A stretch of DNA of 33,301 bases from Comamonadaceae bacterium (GTDB lineage: Bacteria > Pseudomonadota > Gammaproteobacteria > Burkholderiales > Burkholderiaceae_C). The position numbers were made by a program, and so were the translations under genes. Location of the stretch: contig BJGT01000024.1 of NCBI GenBank assembly GCA_014190675.1, positions 1 through 33,301 on the forward strand. Direction: 5' to 3'. Below the pieces are notes generated by a model. It saw only the letters and a program-made list of their open reading frames with translations. It was not told the DNA's origin and did no database searches. How positions within the stretch are numbered: the stretch's first letter is position 1; every line of letters begins with the position of its first letter. This document shows, piece by piece, positions 8,428 through 18,482 of the stretch.

Positions 8428-9546
8428 ATGGATGCTGAGGTCATCGTGATTGGCGCGGGCATCGTGGGCGCGGCATGCGCCTACGAGCTAAGCCAGCGCG
8501 GCCGACGTGTGCTGGTCATCGACGACGGCCCCGGCGGAGCCACGCATGCGGGCATGGGCCATCTGGTGGTGATGGACGACAACCCCGCGGAGCTGGCCCT
8601 CTCGAGCGCCTCATTGGCGGTTTGGCGCCAATGGCTGGCCCGCATGGACAGCAGTTGCGGCTACAGCCATTGCGGCACGCTCTGGATTGCAGCAGACGCA
8701 GAGGAAATGCAGGCGGCTGCCGACAAGCAAACGCGCCTGCAAGCGGCAGGCATCGCCTGCGCGCTGCTCGATGCCAAAGCGCTTGCGCAACTCGAGCCCG
8801 CGCTGCGCAAGGGCCTGGCGGGGGCGCTGCAAGTTGGCGACGACGGCGTGGTTTATGCGCCCAATGCTGCGCGCTGGCTGCTGGCCCAGGGCGGTCAAAG
8901 CTCAGGGCATACGCAGGGCATCAGCGTACTGCACACACAAGTCAGCACAATCGAAGATGGCTGGGTATGTTTGTCCGACGGCAGCAAGCGAAGTGCCCCG
9001 GACATCGTGCTGGCTGCGGGCTTGCGCGCCAAAACGCTATGCCCCGACATCCCGCTGCAAGCCAAAAAAGGACACCTCGCCATCAGCGCGCGCTACCCCG
9101 GCAAGGTGCGCCACCAGTTGGTGGAGCTGGGCTATGTCAAAAGCGCACACCAAAGCAGTGGCACCTCGGTGGCCTTCAATGTGCAGCCGCGCCCAACCGG
9201 GCAATTGCTCATCGGCTCATCGCGCCAATTTGACAACACCGACAGCGCTATCGAGCCGGTCATTCTGGCGCGTATGCTGCGGCGCGCCAACGACTACCTG
9301 CCCTGCCTGGGTGATATGCACATCATCCGAACTTGGGCCGGGTTTCGGGCCGCTACGCCGGACGGCTTGCCGCTGATCGGCCCGCATCCGCATCAGTCCG
9401 GCCTGTGGTTGGCGCTGGGCCACGAAGGGCTGGGCGTGACCACCGCCACCGCCACCGCGCAACTGATTGCATCGGGCATTTGCGCCAGTGCCTGCTCGCT
9501 CGGTGGCAGCGCCTACCTGCCCTCGCGGCTGATGCAAAGCGCATGA
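8428..9546 (+). CDS. D-hydroxyproline dehydrogenase, FAD-dependent (DadA/SoxB-like) subunit
   Basis: A 372-residue flavoprotein of the D-amino acid oxidase (DAO) fold. It opens with the dinucleotide-binding motif VIGAGIVGAACAYELSQRG and has GGATHAGMGHLV, where the flavin ring binds. The C-terminal half contains RTWAGFRAATPDGLPLIGPH and LALGHEGLGVTTA, closing the FAD site. With the next two genes it matches the three-subunit dehydrogenase that oxidises cis-4-hydroxy-D-proline to 1-pyrroline-4-hydroxy-2-carboxylate and passes electrons through iron-sulfur centres to the respiratory chain. Its stop overlaps the start of the small ferredoxin-like subunit by four bases (ATGA), which supports a stoichiometric complex. 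Confidence 0.9.
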   Translation: MDAEVIVIGAGIVGAACAYELSQRGRRVLVIDDGPGGATHAGMGHLVVMDDNPAELALSSASLAVWRQWLARMDSSCGYSHCGTLWIAADAEEMQAAADKQTRLQAAGIACALLDAKALAQLEPALRKGLAGALQVGDDGVVYAPNAARWLLAQGGQSSGHTQGISVLHTQVSTIEDGWVCLSDGSKRSAPDIVLAAGLRAKTLCPDIPLQAKKGHLAISARYPGKVRHQLVELGYVKSAHQSSGTSVAFNVQPRPTGQLLIGSSRQFDNTDSAIEPVILARMLRRANDYLPCLGDMHIIRTWAGFRAATPDGLPLIGPHPHQSGLWLALGHEGLGVTTATATAQLIASGICASACSLGGSAYLPSRLMQSA

Positions 9547-9803
9547 ACACCAACCAAGCGGTGGTGCGTTTCCAGCTCAACGGCTTGGCCGCACAAGTGC
9601 CGGTGGGAACCAGCCTGGCGGCCGCTTTGTACCTCTGTGGCGATGGCATCGCACGCAGGTCGGTCAGCGGGCAAGCGCGTGCGCCCTTCTGCGGCATGGG
9701 TGTGTGCCAGGAATGCCACGTGCTGGTCAACGCTCAGAGCCAACTGGCCTGTCAAACCCTGTGCGCGCCCGGCATGGTGGTGGAAAGCGGCGCCCCGTGC
9801 TGA
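9543..9803 (+). CDS. D-hydroxyproline dehydrogenase, small [2Fe-2S] subunit
   Basis: An 86-residue ferredoxin-like protein (HcnA/SoxX-type small subunit). The four ligand cysteines are read as Cys50, Cys55, Cys58 and Cys70 (C-x4-C-x2-C-x11-C, within APFCGMGVCQECHV and LACQTLC). The N-terminal half is the beta-grasp part (VRFQLNGLAAQVPVGTSLAAAL). It begins with ATG at 9543, overlapping the flavoprotein stop by four bases, and its own stop overlaps a possible GTG start of the next subunit. The position between two flavoprotein genes is the standard order for heteromeric hydroxyproline dehydrogenase, octopine/nopaline oxidase and HcnABC-type complexes. Its role is to carry electrons between flavins. 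Confidence 0.88.
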   Translation: MNTNQAVVRFQLNGLAAQVPVGTSLAAALYLCGDGIARRSVSGQARAPFCGMGVCQECHVLVNAQSQLACQTLCAPGMVVESGAPC

Positions 9804-11122
9804 AGCTCGCCATGCCCGCGCAAAATTCCCATCCAGCGCACCGCGTCTGCGCGCTCTTGATCGTTGGTGCAGGGCCTGCCGGTTTGTCCGCCGCCCTGGC
9901 TGCAGCGCCGGCGGGCCGCAGCATCGTGATACTGGATGACAACCCCGCCCCCGGCGGTCAGGTATGGCGCAGCGGCGCAGGCGCAGAGCCGCCCGGCGTA
10001 TTGCAGGATTTGCAACATGCCTTGGCGCGCTACCCGCATGTGCGCATCAGCTGCGCTAGCCGCGTGGTGGCCGCGCAAGGCAGCCACGCGCTGCTGCTGG
10101 AGAGCGCCGACAGTGCTTGGGTGCAGGGCTTTGAGCAACTGATTCTGTGTACCGGCGCGCGCGAGCTCTTGCTGCCCTTTCCTGGCTGGACGCTGCCCGG
10201 CGCCACCGGTGCGGGTGGTTTGCAAGCGCTGATTAAAAGCGGGCTGCCGGTGCGAGGCCAGCGCATTGTGCTGGCCGGCAGCGGGCCCTTGCTGTTGGCG
10301 GCAGCAGCCAGCGCCACACAAGCGGGCGCGCAGGTGCTGCGCGTGGCCGAGCAAAGCCCCTGGCGGCAGGTGGCGGCGTTTGGCGCAGGCTTGCTGCGCT
10401 GGCCGAGTAAGCTGGCGCAAGCCGCCAGGCTGCTGCACCTGTCTTACCGCTGCGACAGCTATGTGATCTCGGCCCAGGGCCAGGACCGAATACAAAGCGT
10501 GCAGCTACGCCAAGGCGCGCAGACCTACCATCTGGACTGCGACCGCCTGGCCGTGGGCTACGGCTTGGTTCCCAATGTGGAACTGGGCCGTCTGCTGGGC
10601 TGCGCCACGCGGCGTACCACCCAGAATGGACTGGCCTTACAGGTGGACGCCAAGCAAGCCACCAGCGTGCCGCATATTTTTGCAGCCGGGGAATGTACCG
10701 GCGCCGGCGGTGCCGAACGGGCCATGGCCGAGGGCCATTGTGCGGGCCTGGCTGCTGTCGGGCAGCGGGCCTCTGCGTCGCGCCTACGCATGCGCGCACA
10801 CTGGCAGGACTTTGCCAGCCGTGTGGACAAGCACTTCACGCTGCGCTCCGAACTGCGCACCCTGGCGCGCAGCGACACCTTGCTGTGCCGCTGCGAAGAC
10901 GTGGCTTATGGCAGCGTGGCAGGGTGCAATGGCTGGCACGACGCCAAGCTGCACCAGCGCTGCGGCATGGGTGCCTGCCAGGGTCGTATCTGCGGCGCAG
11001 CGGCGCAGTATCTTTTTGGCTGGGACGCACCGGCCCTGCGCCCCCCGCTCACCCCGGCTCGCGTGTCCACACTAGCCCTGGCCAGCGAAGACCCGGGCGC
11101 CGTGTGGCGGGCTGCAAACTAA
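9797..11122 (+). CDS. D-hydroxyproline dehydrogenase, large FAD/NAD(P)-binding subunit with Bfd-like [2Fe-2S] tail
   Basis: A 441-residue HcnB/OoxA-like flavoprotein. A Rossmann motif (LLIVGAGPAGLSAALAA) lies near residues 20-37, and GGQVWR follows. A second nucleotide-binding segment (RIVLAGSGPLLLAAAA) is near residue 155, and IFAAGECTGAGGAERAMAEG closes the FAD domain. The C-terminal part carries a Bfd-like cluster with cysteines near 364, 366, 389, 394 and 399 (LCRCEDV, RCGMGACQGRIC). The start is uncertain: GTG at 9797 has GGAAAG upstream and overlaps the ferredoxin gene, while ATG at 9812 is the nearest ATG. With the two preceding genes it forms the membrane-linked D-hydroxyproline dehydrogenase. 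Confidence 0.88.
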   Translation: MLKLAMPAQNSHPAHRVCALLIVGAGPAGLSAALAAAPAGRSIVILDDNPAPGGQVWRSGAGAEPPGVLQDLQHALARYPHVRISCASRVVAAQGSHALLLESADSAWVQGFEQLILCTGARELLLPFPGWTLPGATGAGGLQALIKSGLPVRGQRIVLAGSGPLLLAAAASATQAGAQVLRVAEQSPWRQVAAFGAGLLRWPSKLAQAARLLHLSYRCDSYVISAQGQDRIQSVQLRQGAQTYHLDCDRLAVGYGLVPNVELGRLLGCATRRTTQNGLALQVDAKQATSVPHIFAAGECTGAGGAERAMAEGHCAGLAAVGQRASASRLRMRAHWQDFASRVDKHFTLRSELRTLARSDTLLCRCEDVAYGSVAGCNGWHDAKLHQRCGMGACQGRICGAAAQYLFGWDAPALRPPLTPARVSTLALASEDPGAVWRAAN

Positions 11123-11125
11123 ACC

Positions 11126-11794
11126 ATGTCCACCAAAACCCCCGCCACGCGCACAGAGCCCAAACGTCGGGCGGCAGACCTGGCTTACGACCGCATCGAA
11201 GCGCTGATCTCCGAGCTGAAAATCGCGCCAGGCTCGGCCGTGGTGGAAAGCGAAATTGCCGATATGACACAACTGGGCCGCACCCCGGTGCGCGAGGCGC
11301 TGATGCGCATGACGGCCATCGGCCTGATCGTGAAACAACCCCGGCGCGGTCTGAGCGTGTCCACCATCGATGTGTTGGACCACCTTAAGCTGATAGAAAC
11401 CCGCCGTGCCCTGGAGCGCCTGATTGCAGTCAGCTCGGCCCGACACGCCAGCCCAGAGCAGCGTAAAAACCTGGTGCGCTGCGCCGAAAAAATGATCAAG
11501 GCAGGGGTTACCGGCAACCTGGACCAGTACATGTCCGCGGATCAGGATCTAGACCACGTCAACCACGCCGCCTGCGGCAACCGCTCAGCCGTCAAAGCCG
11601 TGGTACCCCTGATCGTGCAATGCCGCCGATTCTGGTACCGCTACCAGGCCGAGGGCGAAATCAGCGAAGGTGCGCGCTTTCACATGGTGCTGGCTGAGGC
11701 CGTAGCCTCCGGCCATGAAGCCCAAGCCGCAGACGGTGCCAGCCAACTCATGGACTATCTGGAGCGCTTTGCGCGACGAGTGATCAACGCGTAA
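11126..11794 (+). CDS. GntR-family transcriptional regulator, FCD (FadR-C) type
   Basis: A 222-residue regulator. Residues ~16-80 are a winged helix (LAYDRIEALISELKIAPGS, SEIADMTQLGRTPVREALMR, then the wing QPRRGLSVS). The rest is an all-helical FCD ligand domain with the acidic/His metal-site pattern DQDLDHVNHAACGN near residue 140 and a late His in GARFHMVLAEAV. Starting 3 bases after the dehydrogenase stop, it closes the hydroxyproline cluster and most likely controls it in response to an imino acid ligand. No convincing operator for it was found inside the cluster, and the main promoter may lie upstream of the window. Confidence 0.9.
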   Translation: MSTKTPATRTEPKRRAADLAYDRIEALISELKIAPGSAVVESEIADMTQLGRTPVREALMRMTAIGLIVKQPRRGLSVSTIDVLDHLKLIETRRALERLIAVSSARHASPEQRKNLVRCAEKMIKAGVTGNLDQYMSADQDLDHVNHAACGNRSAVKAVVPLIVQCRRFWYRYQAEGEISEGARFHMVLAEAVASGHEAQAADGASQLMDYLERFARRVINA

Positions 11795-11810
11795 GCGGCC
11801 ACTCAGCCGC
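11795..11810. repeat. Short inverted repeat after the GntR gene
   Basis: GCGGC and GCCGC flank a six-base loop immediately after the regulator stop codon, in the convergent gap before matB. It could form a small hairpin ending the hydroxyproline transcript, but there is no run of T behind it, so terminator function is only a guess. Confidence 0.25.
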
Positions 11811-11885
11811 CGCAAAAGCTAGCCTCAAGCACGCAACAGCCCGGACGGTGTCGCGAGCGCTGCTGCGCTGAACGCCAGCGCCTTG

Positions 11886-13448
11886 TCAGAGCCCGCCGTA
11901 CTGGTCGCGCAGCAGGTTTTTTTGGACCTTGCCCATGGCATTGCGCGGCAGTTCAGGCACCAGCAGGCACTGCTTGGGCACCTTGAAGTTAGCCAGTTTG
12001 GCTTTCAGGCTGGCCAATATTTGCGCCGGCTCAGGGGCTGCGCCAGGTTTGGCGATCACCAGGGCCAGGCCGACCTCGCCAAAATCAGCGTGCGCCACGC
12101 CAATGACCGCGCTTTCTGCCACGCCGGGCAGCTCATTGATGTAGCCCTCAATTTCGGCCGGGTAGACGTTGTAGCCGCCGCTGATGATCAGGTCTTTGCT
12201 TCGGCCCACGATCGTCACATAGCCGGTCGGGTCTATGCGACCGACATCGCCGGTCTTGAAGAAGCCGTCAGCGCTGAACTCTTCTGCGGTTTTTTCTGGC
12301 ATGCGCCAATAGCCCTTGAAGACGTTTGGCCCGGCCACCTCAATGCTGCCAATCTGGTCGACCGGCAGAGGCTGCCCGGCTTCGTCGACGACCCGCAGTC
12401 GCACCCCCGGTAGTGGGCGTCCCACCGTACCACCGCGGCGCTCGCCCTCGCTTGCAAAATAAGGGTTGGAGGTGAGCATGATGGTCTCGCTCATGCCGTA
12501 ACGCTCCACAATGGTGTGGCCGGTTTGGCGCTGCCACTGTGCAAAGGTTTCTAGCAGCAGGGGCGCAGAGCCTGCGACAAAAAGACGCATGTGCCGCATC
12601 GCTTGAGCATTGAGTTCGGGCTCGGCCAACAGCCGCACATACAGGGTGGGAACGCCCATGAACACGGTGGCGCGCGGCATGGCCTGGAGCACCAAGCGGG
12701 GTTCAAATCTGTTGAGCCAAATCATCTTGCTGCCGTTGAGCAGGGCGCCATGCAGTGCGACAAACAAGCCGTGCACATGAAAAATCGGCAGGGCGTGAAT
12801 CAGCACATCGCCCCCCGCCTGGGGGCTGCGCCAGCCCCAACAGGTTTTGAGTACCTGGGCATTGCTGAGCAGATTGCCATGGGTCAGCATGGCGCCCTTG
12901 CTGCGGCCGGTCGTGCCACTGGTGTAGAGGATGGCCGCGAGCTCGTCGGCGGCGCGCAGCACCACTGCCTGCTGGTCAGCACAGTGGCTGGCACGCTGCA
13001 ACAGCGAGCCGGTGCGATCATCATTGAGCGTGAACACATGAGCAACACCGGCCTTGAAAGCAATTCTGCTCACCCAACCGAAGTTTTTGCCGGTACAGAC
13101 CACCACTGCCGGTTCGGCATTGCCAATAAAGTACGCCATCTCGGCGCTTTGGTAGGCGGTGTTCAGCGGCAAAAATACCAGGCCGGCACGCAGCGTAGCC
13201 AGGTAGAGCAGCATCGCCTCGACCGACTTATCGACCTGGGCCGCAAGCCGAGCGCCGGCAGGCAACTGCAGCGAGACCAGCAAGTTAGCCAGCATGGCGC
13301 TGGCCCGTTCAAGGTCGCGCCAGCTGTAGTTCAAACCGGTGTCGGTCTCGACAGCGGTGCCATCAAGATCCGGCGGAAACCCGCTGCGCAGGGCGCTGAA
13401 AAGATTCCCCTGCGGAGGGCTGCTCGGTGTCTGGGCGGAGGTTGGCAT
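11886..13448 (-). CDS. matB: Malonyl-CoA synthetase (MatB-like acyl-CoA ligase)
   Basis: A 520-residue ANL-superfamily ligase. The P-loop-like core LYTSGTTGRSKGAMLTH, the A5 motif RYGMSETIMLTSNPY, FKTGDVGRIDPTGYVTIVGR, the hinge KDLIISGGYNVYPAEIE and the C-terminal PRNAMGKVQKN lysine motif are all present. The segment after A5 (GERRGGTVGRPLPGVRLRV and FKGYWRMPEKTAEEF) is characteristic of malonyl-CoA synthetase, which makes malonyl-CoA from malonate, ATP and CoA. The start is set at ATG 13448 (MPTSAQTP). The upstream extension of the frame overlaps lgt and has no family similarity. It is the second gene behind lgt on the minus strand, 35 bases after the lgt stop. No malonate decarboxylase or carrier gene is adjacent. 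Confidence 0.85.
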   Translation of the reverse strand: MPTSAQTPSSPPQGNLFSALRSGFPPDLDGTAVETDTGLNYSWRDLERASAMLANLLVSLQLPAGARLAAQVDKSVEAMLLYLATLRAGLVFLPLNTAYQSAEMAYFIGNAEPAVVVCTGKNFGWVSRIAFKAGVAHVFTLNDDRTGSLLQRASHCADQQAVVLRAADELAAILYTSGTTGRSKGAMLTHGNLLSNAQVLKTCWGWRSPQAGGDVLIHALPIFHVHGLFVALHGALLNGSKMIWLNRFEPRLVLQAMPRATVFMGVPTLYVRLLAEPELNAQAMRHMRLFVAGSAPLLLETFAQWQRQTGHTIVERYGMSETIMLTSNPYFASEGERRGGTVGRPLPGVRLRVVDEAGQPLPVDQIGSIEVAGPNVFKGYWRMPEKTAEEFSADGFFKTGDVGRIDPTGYVTIVGRSKDLIISGGYNVYPAEIEGYINELPGVAESAVIGVAHADFGEVGLALVIAKPGAAPEPAQILASLKAKLANFKVPKQCLLVPELPRNAMGKVQKNLLRDQYGGL

Positions 13449-13483
13449 AGTCAGTGTGTACTTGGGCTCAAGCGGCCGGGGCA

Positions 13484-14311
13484 CTAAGGCTCTGCTCCGC
13501 TGCGACCAGCATCTGCAAGCCTGGCCCACCACCATAAACCCAAACCCCCGAGAACCATGGGCACGCACAGCCATTGGCCCATGCTCAGACCCAAGGACAA
13601 GAGCCCAAGGTGGGCATCTGGTTCACGAAAAAATTCCACCACAAAACGCAGCACCCCGTAGCCGATCAAAAAAGCCGCGGCCACCTGGCCTTGGGCGCGC
13701 TGGCGCCGCGCATAAAGCCACAGCAAGATAAACAGCAGCAGACCCTCAAGGAAAAACTGGTACACCTGAGACGGGTGCCGCGGCAGATCACCGGCACCCC
13801 GAAACACCATGCCCCATGGCAGTTCGGGGTCGGCCAGCCGCCCCCACAACTCGCCGTTGAGAAAGTTGCCAAAACGCCCGGCCGCCAGCCCGGTGGGCAC
13901 GCAGGGCGCAACAAAATCTGCCACCTGCAGCCAGGGCCTGCCCCGCGAGCGTGCGAACCACAGCATCGCCACGATGACGCCCAGCATGCCGCCATGAAAA
14001 CTCATGCCGCCCTGCCAGACCGCCAGCACCTCCAGCGGGTGCGACAAGTAATAGGCCGACTTGTAAAAAATACAGTAACCGAGCCGTCCGCCCGCCACCA
14101 CCCCCATGACGCCCAGAAACAGAATGTCTTCAACATCGCTGGGCGACCAGACCTTCTGAGCGCCCAGACCGGCAAAGGGCCGGTGCCGCAGCCGCAGCCT
14201 GCCCAAGAATAAAAACAGGCCAAAAGCCGCCAGGTAGGTCAAACCGTACCAGTGCACGGCAAGCGGCCCGAGGCGCAAGGCAACTGGGTCAATGTCGGGG
14301 TGTATCAGCAT
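13484..14311 (-). CDS. lgt: Prolipoprotein diacylglyceryl transferase
   Basis: A 275-residue inner-membrane enzyme that transfers diacylglycerol from phosphatidylglycerol to the lipobox cysteine of prolipoproteins. Clear family signatures are [12 protein letters not shown] near the N-terminus, [24 protein letters not shown] and the Lgt signature [14 protein letters not shown] with its essential Arg/Asn/Glu. About seven membrane segments are visible, and [12 protein letters not shown] carries the late conserved Ser/Gln. The ATG at 14311 begins [15 protein letters not shown], as usual for the family. It is transcribed away from ilvD across an 88-base gap, which should hold both promoters. It would process the Ig-like lipoprotein encoded at 24032-26080, among others. 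Confidence 0.96.
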   Translation of the reverse strand: MLIHPDIDPVALRLGPLAVHWYGLTYLAAFGLFLFLGRLRLRHRPFAGLGAQKVWSPSDVEDILFLGVMGVVAGGRLGYCIFYKSAYYLSHPLEVLAVWQGGMSFHGGMLGVIVAMLWFARSRGRPWLQVADFVAPCVPTGLAAGRFGNFLNGELWGRLADPELPWGMVFRGAGDLPRHPSQVYQFFLEGLLLFILLWLYARRQRAQGQVAAAFLIGYGVLRFVVEFFREPDAHLGLLSLGLSMGQWLCVPMVLGGLGLWWWARLADAGRSGAEP

Positions 14312-14399
14312 GGCTCAATTGTGCCTGCAGGCAGCCCCAAGAAGCGCCGGGAGGGGCCAGCTAAACTCGGGTCACCTCAACCGTCCGAGCCCTGCTGCC

Positions 14400-16106
14400 A
14401 TGAGCGAAACCAAAGTTATCCCCTTGCGCCCAGCCAATTCGCGCAGCCGAAACATCACCGAGGGCAAGTCTCGTGCGCCCAACCGATCCATGTACTACGC
14501 CATGGGCTATGAGGCCGACGACTTCAAAAAACCGATGGTCGGCGTGGCCAACGGCCACAGCACCATCACGCCCTGTAACTCCGGCCTGCAGAAGCTCACA
14601 GACGCGGCGATTGCCGGCATCGAAGAGGCCGGCGGCAACGCTCAGGTGTTTGGTACCCCCACCATCTCGGATGGCATGGCCATGGGCACCGAGGGCATGA
14701 AGTACTCCCTGGTCAGCCGCGAGGTGATTTCCGACTGCATCGAAACCTGCGTACAGGGCCAGTGGATGGACGGCGTGGTGGTGGTGGGCGGCTGCGACAA
14801 AAACATGCCCGGCGGCCTGATGGGCATGCTGCGCGCCAATGTGCCGGCCATTTATGTCTACGGCGGCACGATTTTGCCCGGCCATTACCAGGGAAAAGAC
14901 CTCAACATCGTCAGCGTTTTTGAGGCCGTGGGTGAAAACGCTGCCGGTAAACTCAGCGACGCCGACCTGCTGGAGATTGAGCGCCGAGCCATCCCCGGCA
15001 CCGGCTCATGCGGCGGCATGTACACCGCCAACACCATGTCCTCGGCCTTCGAGGCGCTGGGCATCTCCCTGCCCTACTCGAGCACCATGGCTAACCCGCA
15101 TGACGAAAAGCTCAACTCCGCGCGAGAGTCGGCTAAGGTGCTGGTGGAGGCCATCAAAAAAGACATCAAGCCGCGCGACATTGTCACGCGCAAGTCGATC
15201 GAGAACGCAGTGGCGGTGATCATGGCCATCGGCGGCTCAACCAACGCGGTGCTCCACTTCCTGGCGATCGCCCACGCTGCCGAGGTCGAATGGACGATTG
15301 ACGACTTTGAGCGCGTGCGCGTCAAAACCCCCGTGCTGTGCGACCTCAAACCCAGCGGCAAGTACCTGGCGGTTGATTTGCATCGTGCAGGCGGCATCCC
15401 GCAGGTCATGAAGACCCTGCTGGCCGCGGGCCTGTTGCATGGCGACTGCCTGACCATCAGTGGCCAGAGCATTGCCGAAGTTCTCAAAGACATCCCTGAC
15501 GCGCCGCGGGCCGACCAAGACGTGATCCGCCCTATTAAGCGCCCCATGTATGCGCAGGGACATCTGGCCATCCTCAAAGGCAACCTGAGCCCCGAGGGCG
15601 CGGTGGCGAAGATCACCGGCCTCAAGAAACCGGTTATGACCGGTCCGGCAAAGGTTTTTGACGACGAGCAGTCTGCGCTGACTGCCATCCTGGCCAACAA
15701 AATTGTGCCGGGCGACGTGATGGTTTTGCGCTACCTGGGCCCCAAGGGCGGCCCGGGCATGCCCGAAATGCTTGCACCCACCGGCGCCCTGGTGGGCCAG
15801 GGCCTGGGTGAGTCGGTCGGTCTGATCACCGATGGCCGTTTTTCTGGTGGCACCTGGGGTATGGTGGTGGGCCATGTGGCGCCCGAGGCAGCGGTGGGCG
15901 GCACGATTGCATTCATTGAGGAGGGCGACTCGATCACCATTGACTCGCACCAGTTGCTGCTGCAGCTCAATGTCAGCGAGGCCGAGATCGCCCGCCGGCG
16001 CGCCAACTGGACTGCGCCGGCGCCGCGCTACACCCGGGGCGTTCAAGCCAAATTTGCCTTCAACGCATCAACGGCCAGCAAGGGCGCTGTGCTGGACAAC
16101 TACTGA
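14400..16106 (+). CDS. ilvD: Dihydroxy-acid dehydratase
   Basis: A 568-residue IlvD/Edd-family dehydratase that converts 2,3-dihydroxy-isovalerate or -methylvalerate to the 2-oxo acids of valine, leucine and isoleucine synthesis. Three candidate iron-sulfur ligand cysteines are visible: Cys59 (TPCNSGL), Cys132 ([11 protein letters not shown]) and Cys204 ([14 protein letters not shown]). The C-terminal [14 protein letters not shown] and [12 protein letters not shown] are typical of the family. The ATG at 14400 ([16 protein letters not shown]) is chosen because the longer frame to 14292 would run into the lgt 5' end. The sugar-acid dehydratases of the same family are less likely given the N-terminal [20 protein letters not shown]. 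Confidence 0.93.
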   Translation: MSETKVIPLRPANSRSRNITEGKSRAPNRSMYYAMGYEADDFKKPMVGVANGHSTITPCNSGLQKLTDAAIAGIEEAGGNAQVFGTPTISDGMAMGTEGMKYSLVSREVISDCIETCVQGQWMDGVVVVGGCDKNMPGGLMGMLRANVPAIYVYGGTILPGHYQGKDLNIVSVFEAVGENAAGKLSDADLLEIERRAIPGTGSCGGMYTANTMSSAFEALGISLPYSSTMANPHDEKLNSARESAKVLVEAIKKDIKPRDIVTRKSIENAVAVIMAIGGSTNAVLHFLAIAHAAEVEWTIDDFERVRVKTPVLCDLKPSGKYLAVDLHRAGGIPQVMKTLLAAGLLHGDCLTISGQSIAEVLKDIPDAPRADQDVIRPIKRPMYAQGHLAILKGNLSPEGAVAKITGLKKPVMTGPAKVFDDEQSALTAILANKIVPGDVMVLRYLGPKGGPGMPEMLAPTGALVGQGLGESVGLITDGRFSGGTWGMVVGHVAPEAAVGGTIAFIEEGDSITIDSHQLLLQLNVSEAEIARRRANWTAPAPRYTRGVQAKFAFNASTASKGAVLDNY

Positions 16107-16182
16107 AGCTAAAAAACTGCAATACTTGACTGAAGTCTCGGCTCCCAACAGCCCAGAGATTACCTAAGAATCCAAAACTAAC

Positions 16183-16491
16183 ATGATGAAACAAACACTC
16201 TGTGGGCTCATGGTCTGGGCAAGCCTGGCCGGGGGGGCCCTAGCCGACCCGCAATTGGCCAAAGACAAGAACTGCGTCTCCTGCCACGCCATCGACAAAA
16301 AACTGGTCGGACCGTCCTACAAGGACATAGCCAAAAAATACGCAGGGCAAAAAGACGCCAAAGATTACCTGGCAGCCAAAATCATGAGTGGCGGCTCAGG
16401 TGTCTGGGGCCTCGTGCCCATGCCCGCCAACCCGCAAGCCAACGATGCCGAAGCCAAACGATTGGCCACCTGGGTGCTGGGCCTTCAGTAG
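16183..16491 (+). CDS. Small periplasmic cytochrome c (class I, c551/c552-like)
   Basis: A 102-residue protein with a signal peptide (cleavage near ALA-DP, residue 21). One haem-binding motif CVSCH (Cys31, Cys34, His35) follows, and an axial methionine lies in PMP (Met80). The mature protein of ~81 residues fits the c551/c8 electron carriers of beta- and gammaproteobacteria, which pass electrons to terminal oxidases or peroxidases. A second ATG one codon later is possible. It lies 76 bases after ilvD with no obvious Shine-Dalgarno sequence. Its last seven bases overlap the 3' end of the convergent acs gene. Confidence 0.93.
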   Translation: MMKQTLCGLMVWASLAGGALADPQLAKDKNCVSCHAIDKKLVGPSYKDIAKKYAGQKDAKDYLAAKIMSGGSGVWGLVPMPANPQANDAEAKRLATWVLGLQ

Positions 16492-18482
16492 GCCTGCCCC
16501 AACTGGCTGAGAATGGCCGGGTTTTCGAGGGTTGATGTGTCTTGGCTGATGGTCTCGCCTTTGGCCAAAGAACGTAACAGCCGGCGCATGATCTTGCCCG
16601 AACGGGTTTTGGGCAGGTTATCGCCAAAGCGAATGTCCTTGGGCTTGGCAATTGGCCCGATCTCTTTGGCCACCCAGTCGCGCAACTGCTTGGCAATCGC
16701 CTTGGCCTCGTCGCCGGTGGGCATGGGCCGCTTGAGCACCACAAAAGCGCAGATGGCCTCTCCGGTCACAGCATCCGGGCGGCCAACCACGGCGGCCTCA
16801 GCAACCAGGTCGGTTTTGGACACCAGAGCGGATTCGATTTCCATGGTTCCCATGCGGTGCCCCGACACATTGAGCACGTCGTCAATGCGGCCAGTGATGC
16901 GGAAATAGCCGCGGTCAAGGCTGCGCACCGCGCCGTCGCCGGCCAGGTACAGCCTGCCACCCATTTCTGTCGGGAAATAACTCTTCTTGAAGCGCTCAGG
17001 ATCGTTCCAGATGGTGCGGATCATGGAGGGCCAAGGGCGCTTGATCACCAGCAGGCCGCCGGCGCCGTTGGCCACGTCTTTGCCGGCCTCGTCGACGATG
17101 GCGGCCATGATGCCGGGCAAGGGCAGCGTGCAACTGCCCGGCACCAGCGGCGTGGCACCGGGCAGCGGGGTGATCATGTGGCCACCGGTTTCGGTCTGCC
17201 AAAAGGTGTCAACGATCGGGCAGCGCTCGCCGCCCACATGCCGGTAGTACCACATCCAGGCCTCGGGGTTGATCGGCTCGCCAACCGAGCCCAGAATGCG
17301 CAGGGAGTCCAGCCTGGAGCGGGCTGGATGCACTTTTTCATCTGCCTCAGCGGCCTTGATCAGGGAGCGGATAGCCGTGGGCGCGGTGTAGAAAATGCTG
17401 CACTTATGGCGCTCTATCATTTGCCAGAAACGTCCGGCATCGGGGTAGGTGGGAATGCCCTCAAAAATGATTTGGGTCGCCCCGGCTGCCAGCGGGCCGT
17501 AGGCTACATACGCATGGCCGGTGATCCAGCCGATGTCGGCCGTGCACCAAAACACATCGTCGCTGCGCAGGTCAAAGGTCCAGTCCATGGTGAGCTTGGC
17601 CCACAGCACAAAACCGCCAGTGGCATGTTGCACGCCCTTGGGCTTGCCGGTAGAGCCCGAGGTGTAGAGAATGAACAAGGGGTGCTCGGCACCCACTGGT
17701 TCAGCCGGGCAGAGGCTGCTTTGGCCCTGCAAGGCTTGGTCAAACATGATGTCACGCCCAGCCACCATATTGCACGGTGTGGCGGTTCGCGCATACACAA
17801 AAACCTGTTTGATCGACTCGCAGCCCCCTAAGGCCAGGCCCTCGTCCACCATGGCCTTGAGCGGCAGCTCCTTGCCGCCGCGCAACTGATAGTTGGCGGT
17901 GATGACTGCCACCGCGCCGGCGTCAATGATGCGCTCTTGCAGGGCTTTCGCCGAAAAACCGCCAAACACCACACTGTGCGTGGCGCCAATGCGGGCACAG
18001 GCCTGCATCGCAATCACCCCTTCCAGGGTCATCGGCATATACAGCAGTACCCGATCCCCCTTGCACACGCCATAGGTCTTCAGGGCATTGGCAAACTGGC
18101 TGACCCGAGTGAGCAACTCACGGTAGCTGGTCCGGGTCACAGTGCCATCGTCGGCCTCAAAAATAACCGCGGTTTTATGCTCGGCCGGCGTGCCCATGTG
18201 CCGGTCAAGGCAGTTGGCCGAGGCATTGAGTTCGCCGTCATCAAACCATTTGTAAAAAGGCGCGGCCGACTCGTCAAGCGTCCGGGTAAAGGGCTTTGAC
18301 CAAATCAGGTTCTCGCGCGCCAGGCGGGCCCAAAAACCCTCAAAATCATGTTCGGCCTCTGCACACAAGGCATGGTAGGCGGCCATGCCGGAAATTCGGG
18401 CGCCCTTGACCACCGCATCGGCGGGCGGAAACACGCGGTTTTCAACCAGCAAAGACTCAATAGCAGAGGATGGTTCGCTCAT
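16485..18482 (-). CDS. acs: Acetyl-CoA synthetase
   Basis: A 665-residue AMP-forming acyl-CoA ligase of full Acs length. The N-terminal ACAS domain ([19 protein letters not shown]) is followed by [15 protein letters not shown], the substrate-pocket segment [18 protein letters not shown], the [18 protein letters not shown] and [19 protein letters not shown] hinges, and [14 protein letters not shown] with the lysine that acetylation usually controls. The tryptophan in FWQTETGG favours acetate over longer acids. The start ATG has GGAGAC just upstream. It is divergent from the DUF4399 gene across 335 bases. Propionate could be a second substrate. Confidence 0.94.
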   Translation of the reverse strand: MSEPSSAIESLLVENRVFPPADAVVKGARISGMAAYHALCAEAEHDFEGFWARLARENLIWSKPFTRTLDESAAPFYKWFDDGELNASANCLDRHMGTPAEHKTAVIFEADDGTVTRTSYRELLTRVSQFANALKTYGVCKGDRVLLYMPMTLEGVIAMQACARIGATHSVVFGGFSAKALQERIIDAGAVAVITANYQLRGGKELPLKAMVDEGLALGGCESIKQVFVYARTATPCNMVAGRDIMFDQALQGQSSLCPAEPVGAEHPLFILYTSGSTGKPKGVQHATGGFVLWAKLTMDWTFDLRSDDVFWCTADIGWITGHAYVAYGPLAAGATQIIFEGIPTYPDAGRFWQMIERHKCSIFYTAPTAIRSLIKAAEADEKVHPARSRLDSLRILGSVGEPINPEAWMWYYRHVGGERCPIVDTFWQTETGGHMITPLPGATPLVPGSCTLPLPGIMAAIVDEAGKDVANGAGGLLVIKRPWPSMIRTIWNDPERFKKSYFPTEMGGRLYLAGDGAVRSLDRGYFRITGRIDDVLNVSGHRMGTMEIESALVSKTDLVAEAAVVGRPDAVTGEAICAFVVLKRPMPTGDEAKAIAKQLRDWVAKEIGPIAKPKDIRFGDNLPKTRSGKIMRRLLRSLAKGETISQDTSTLENPAILSQLGQAY

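Noticed and set aside
12591-13487. Plus-strand open frame antisense to matB
   Set aside because: matB has all ANL motifs in the other direction, and the antisense product shows no family features.
16857-17831. Plus-strand open frame antisense to acs
   Set aside because: It is the shadow of a highly conserved acs gene, with no signal or domain.
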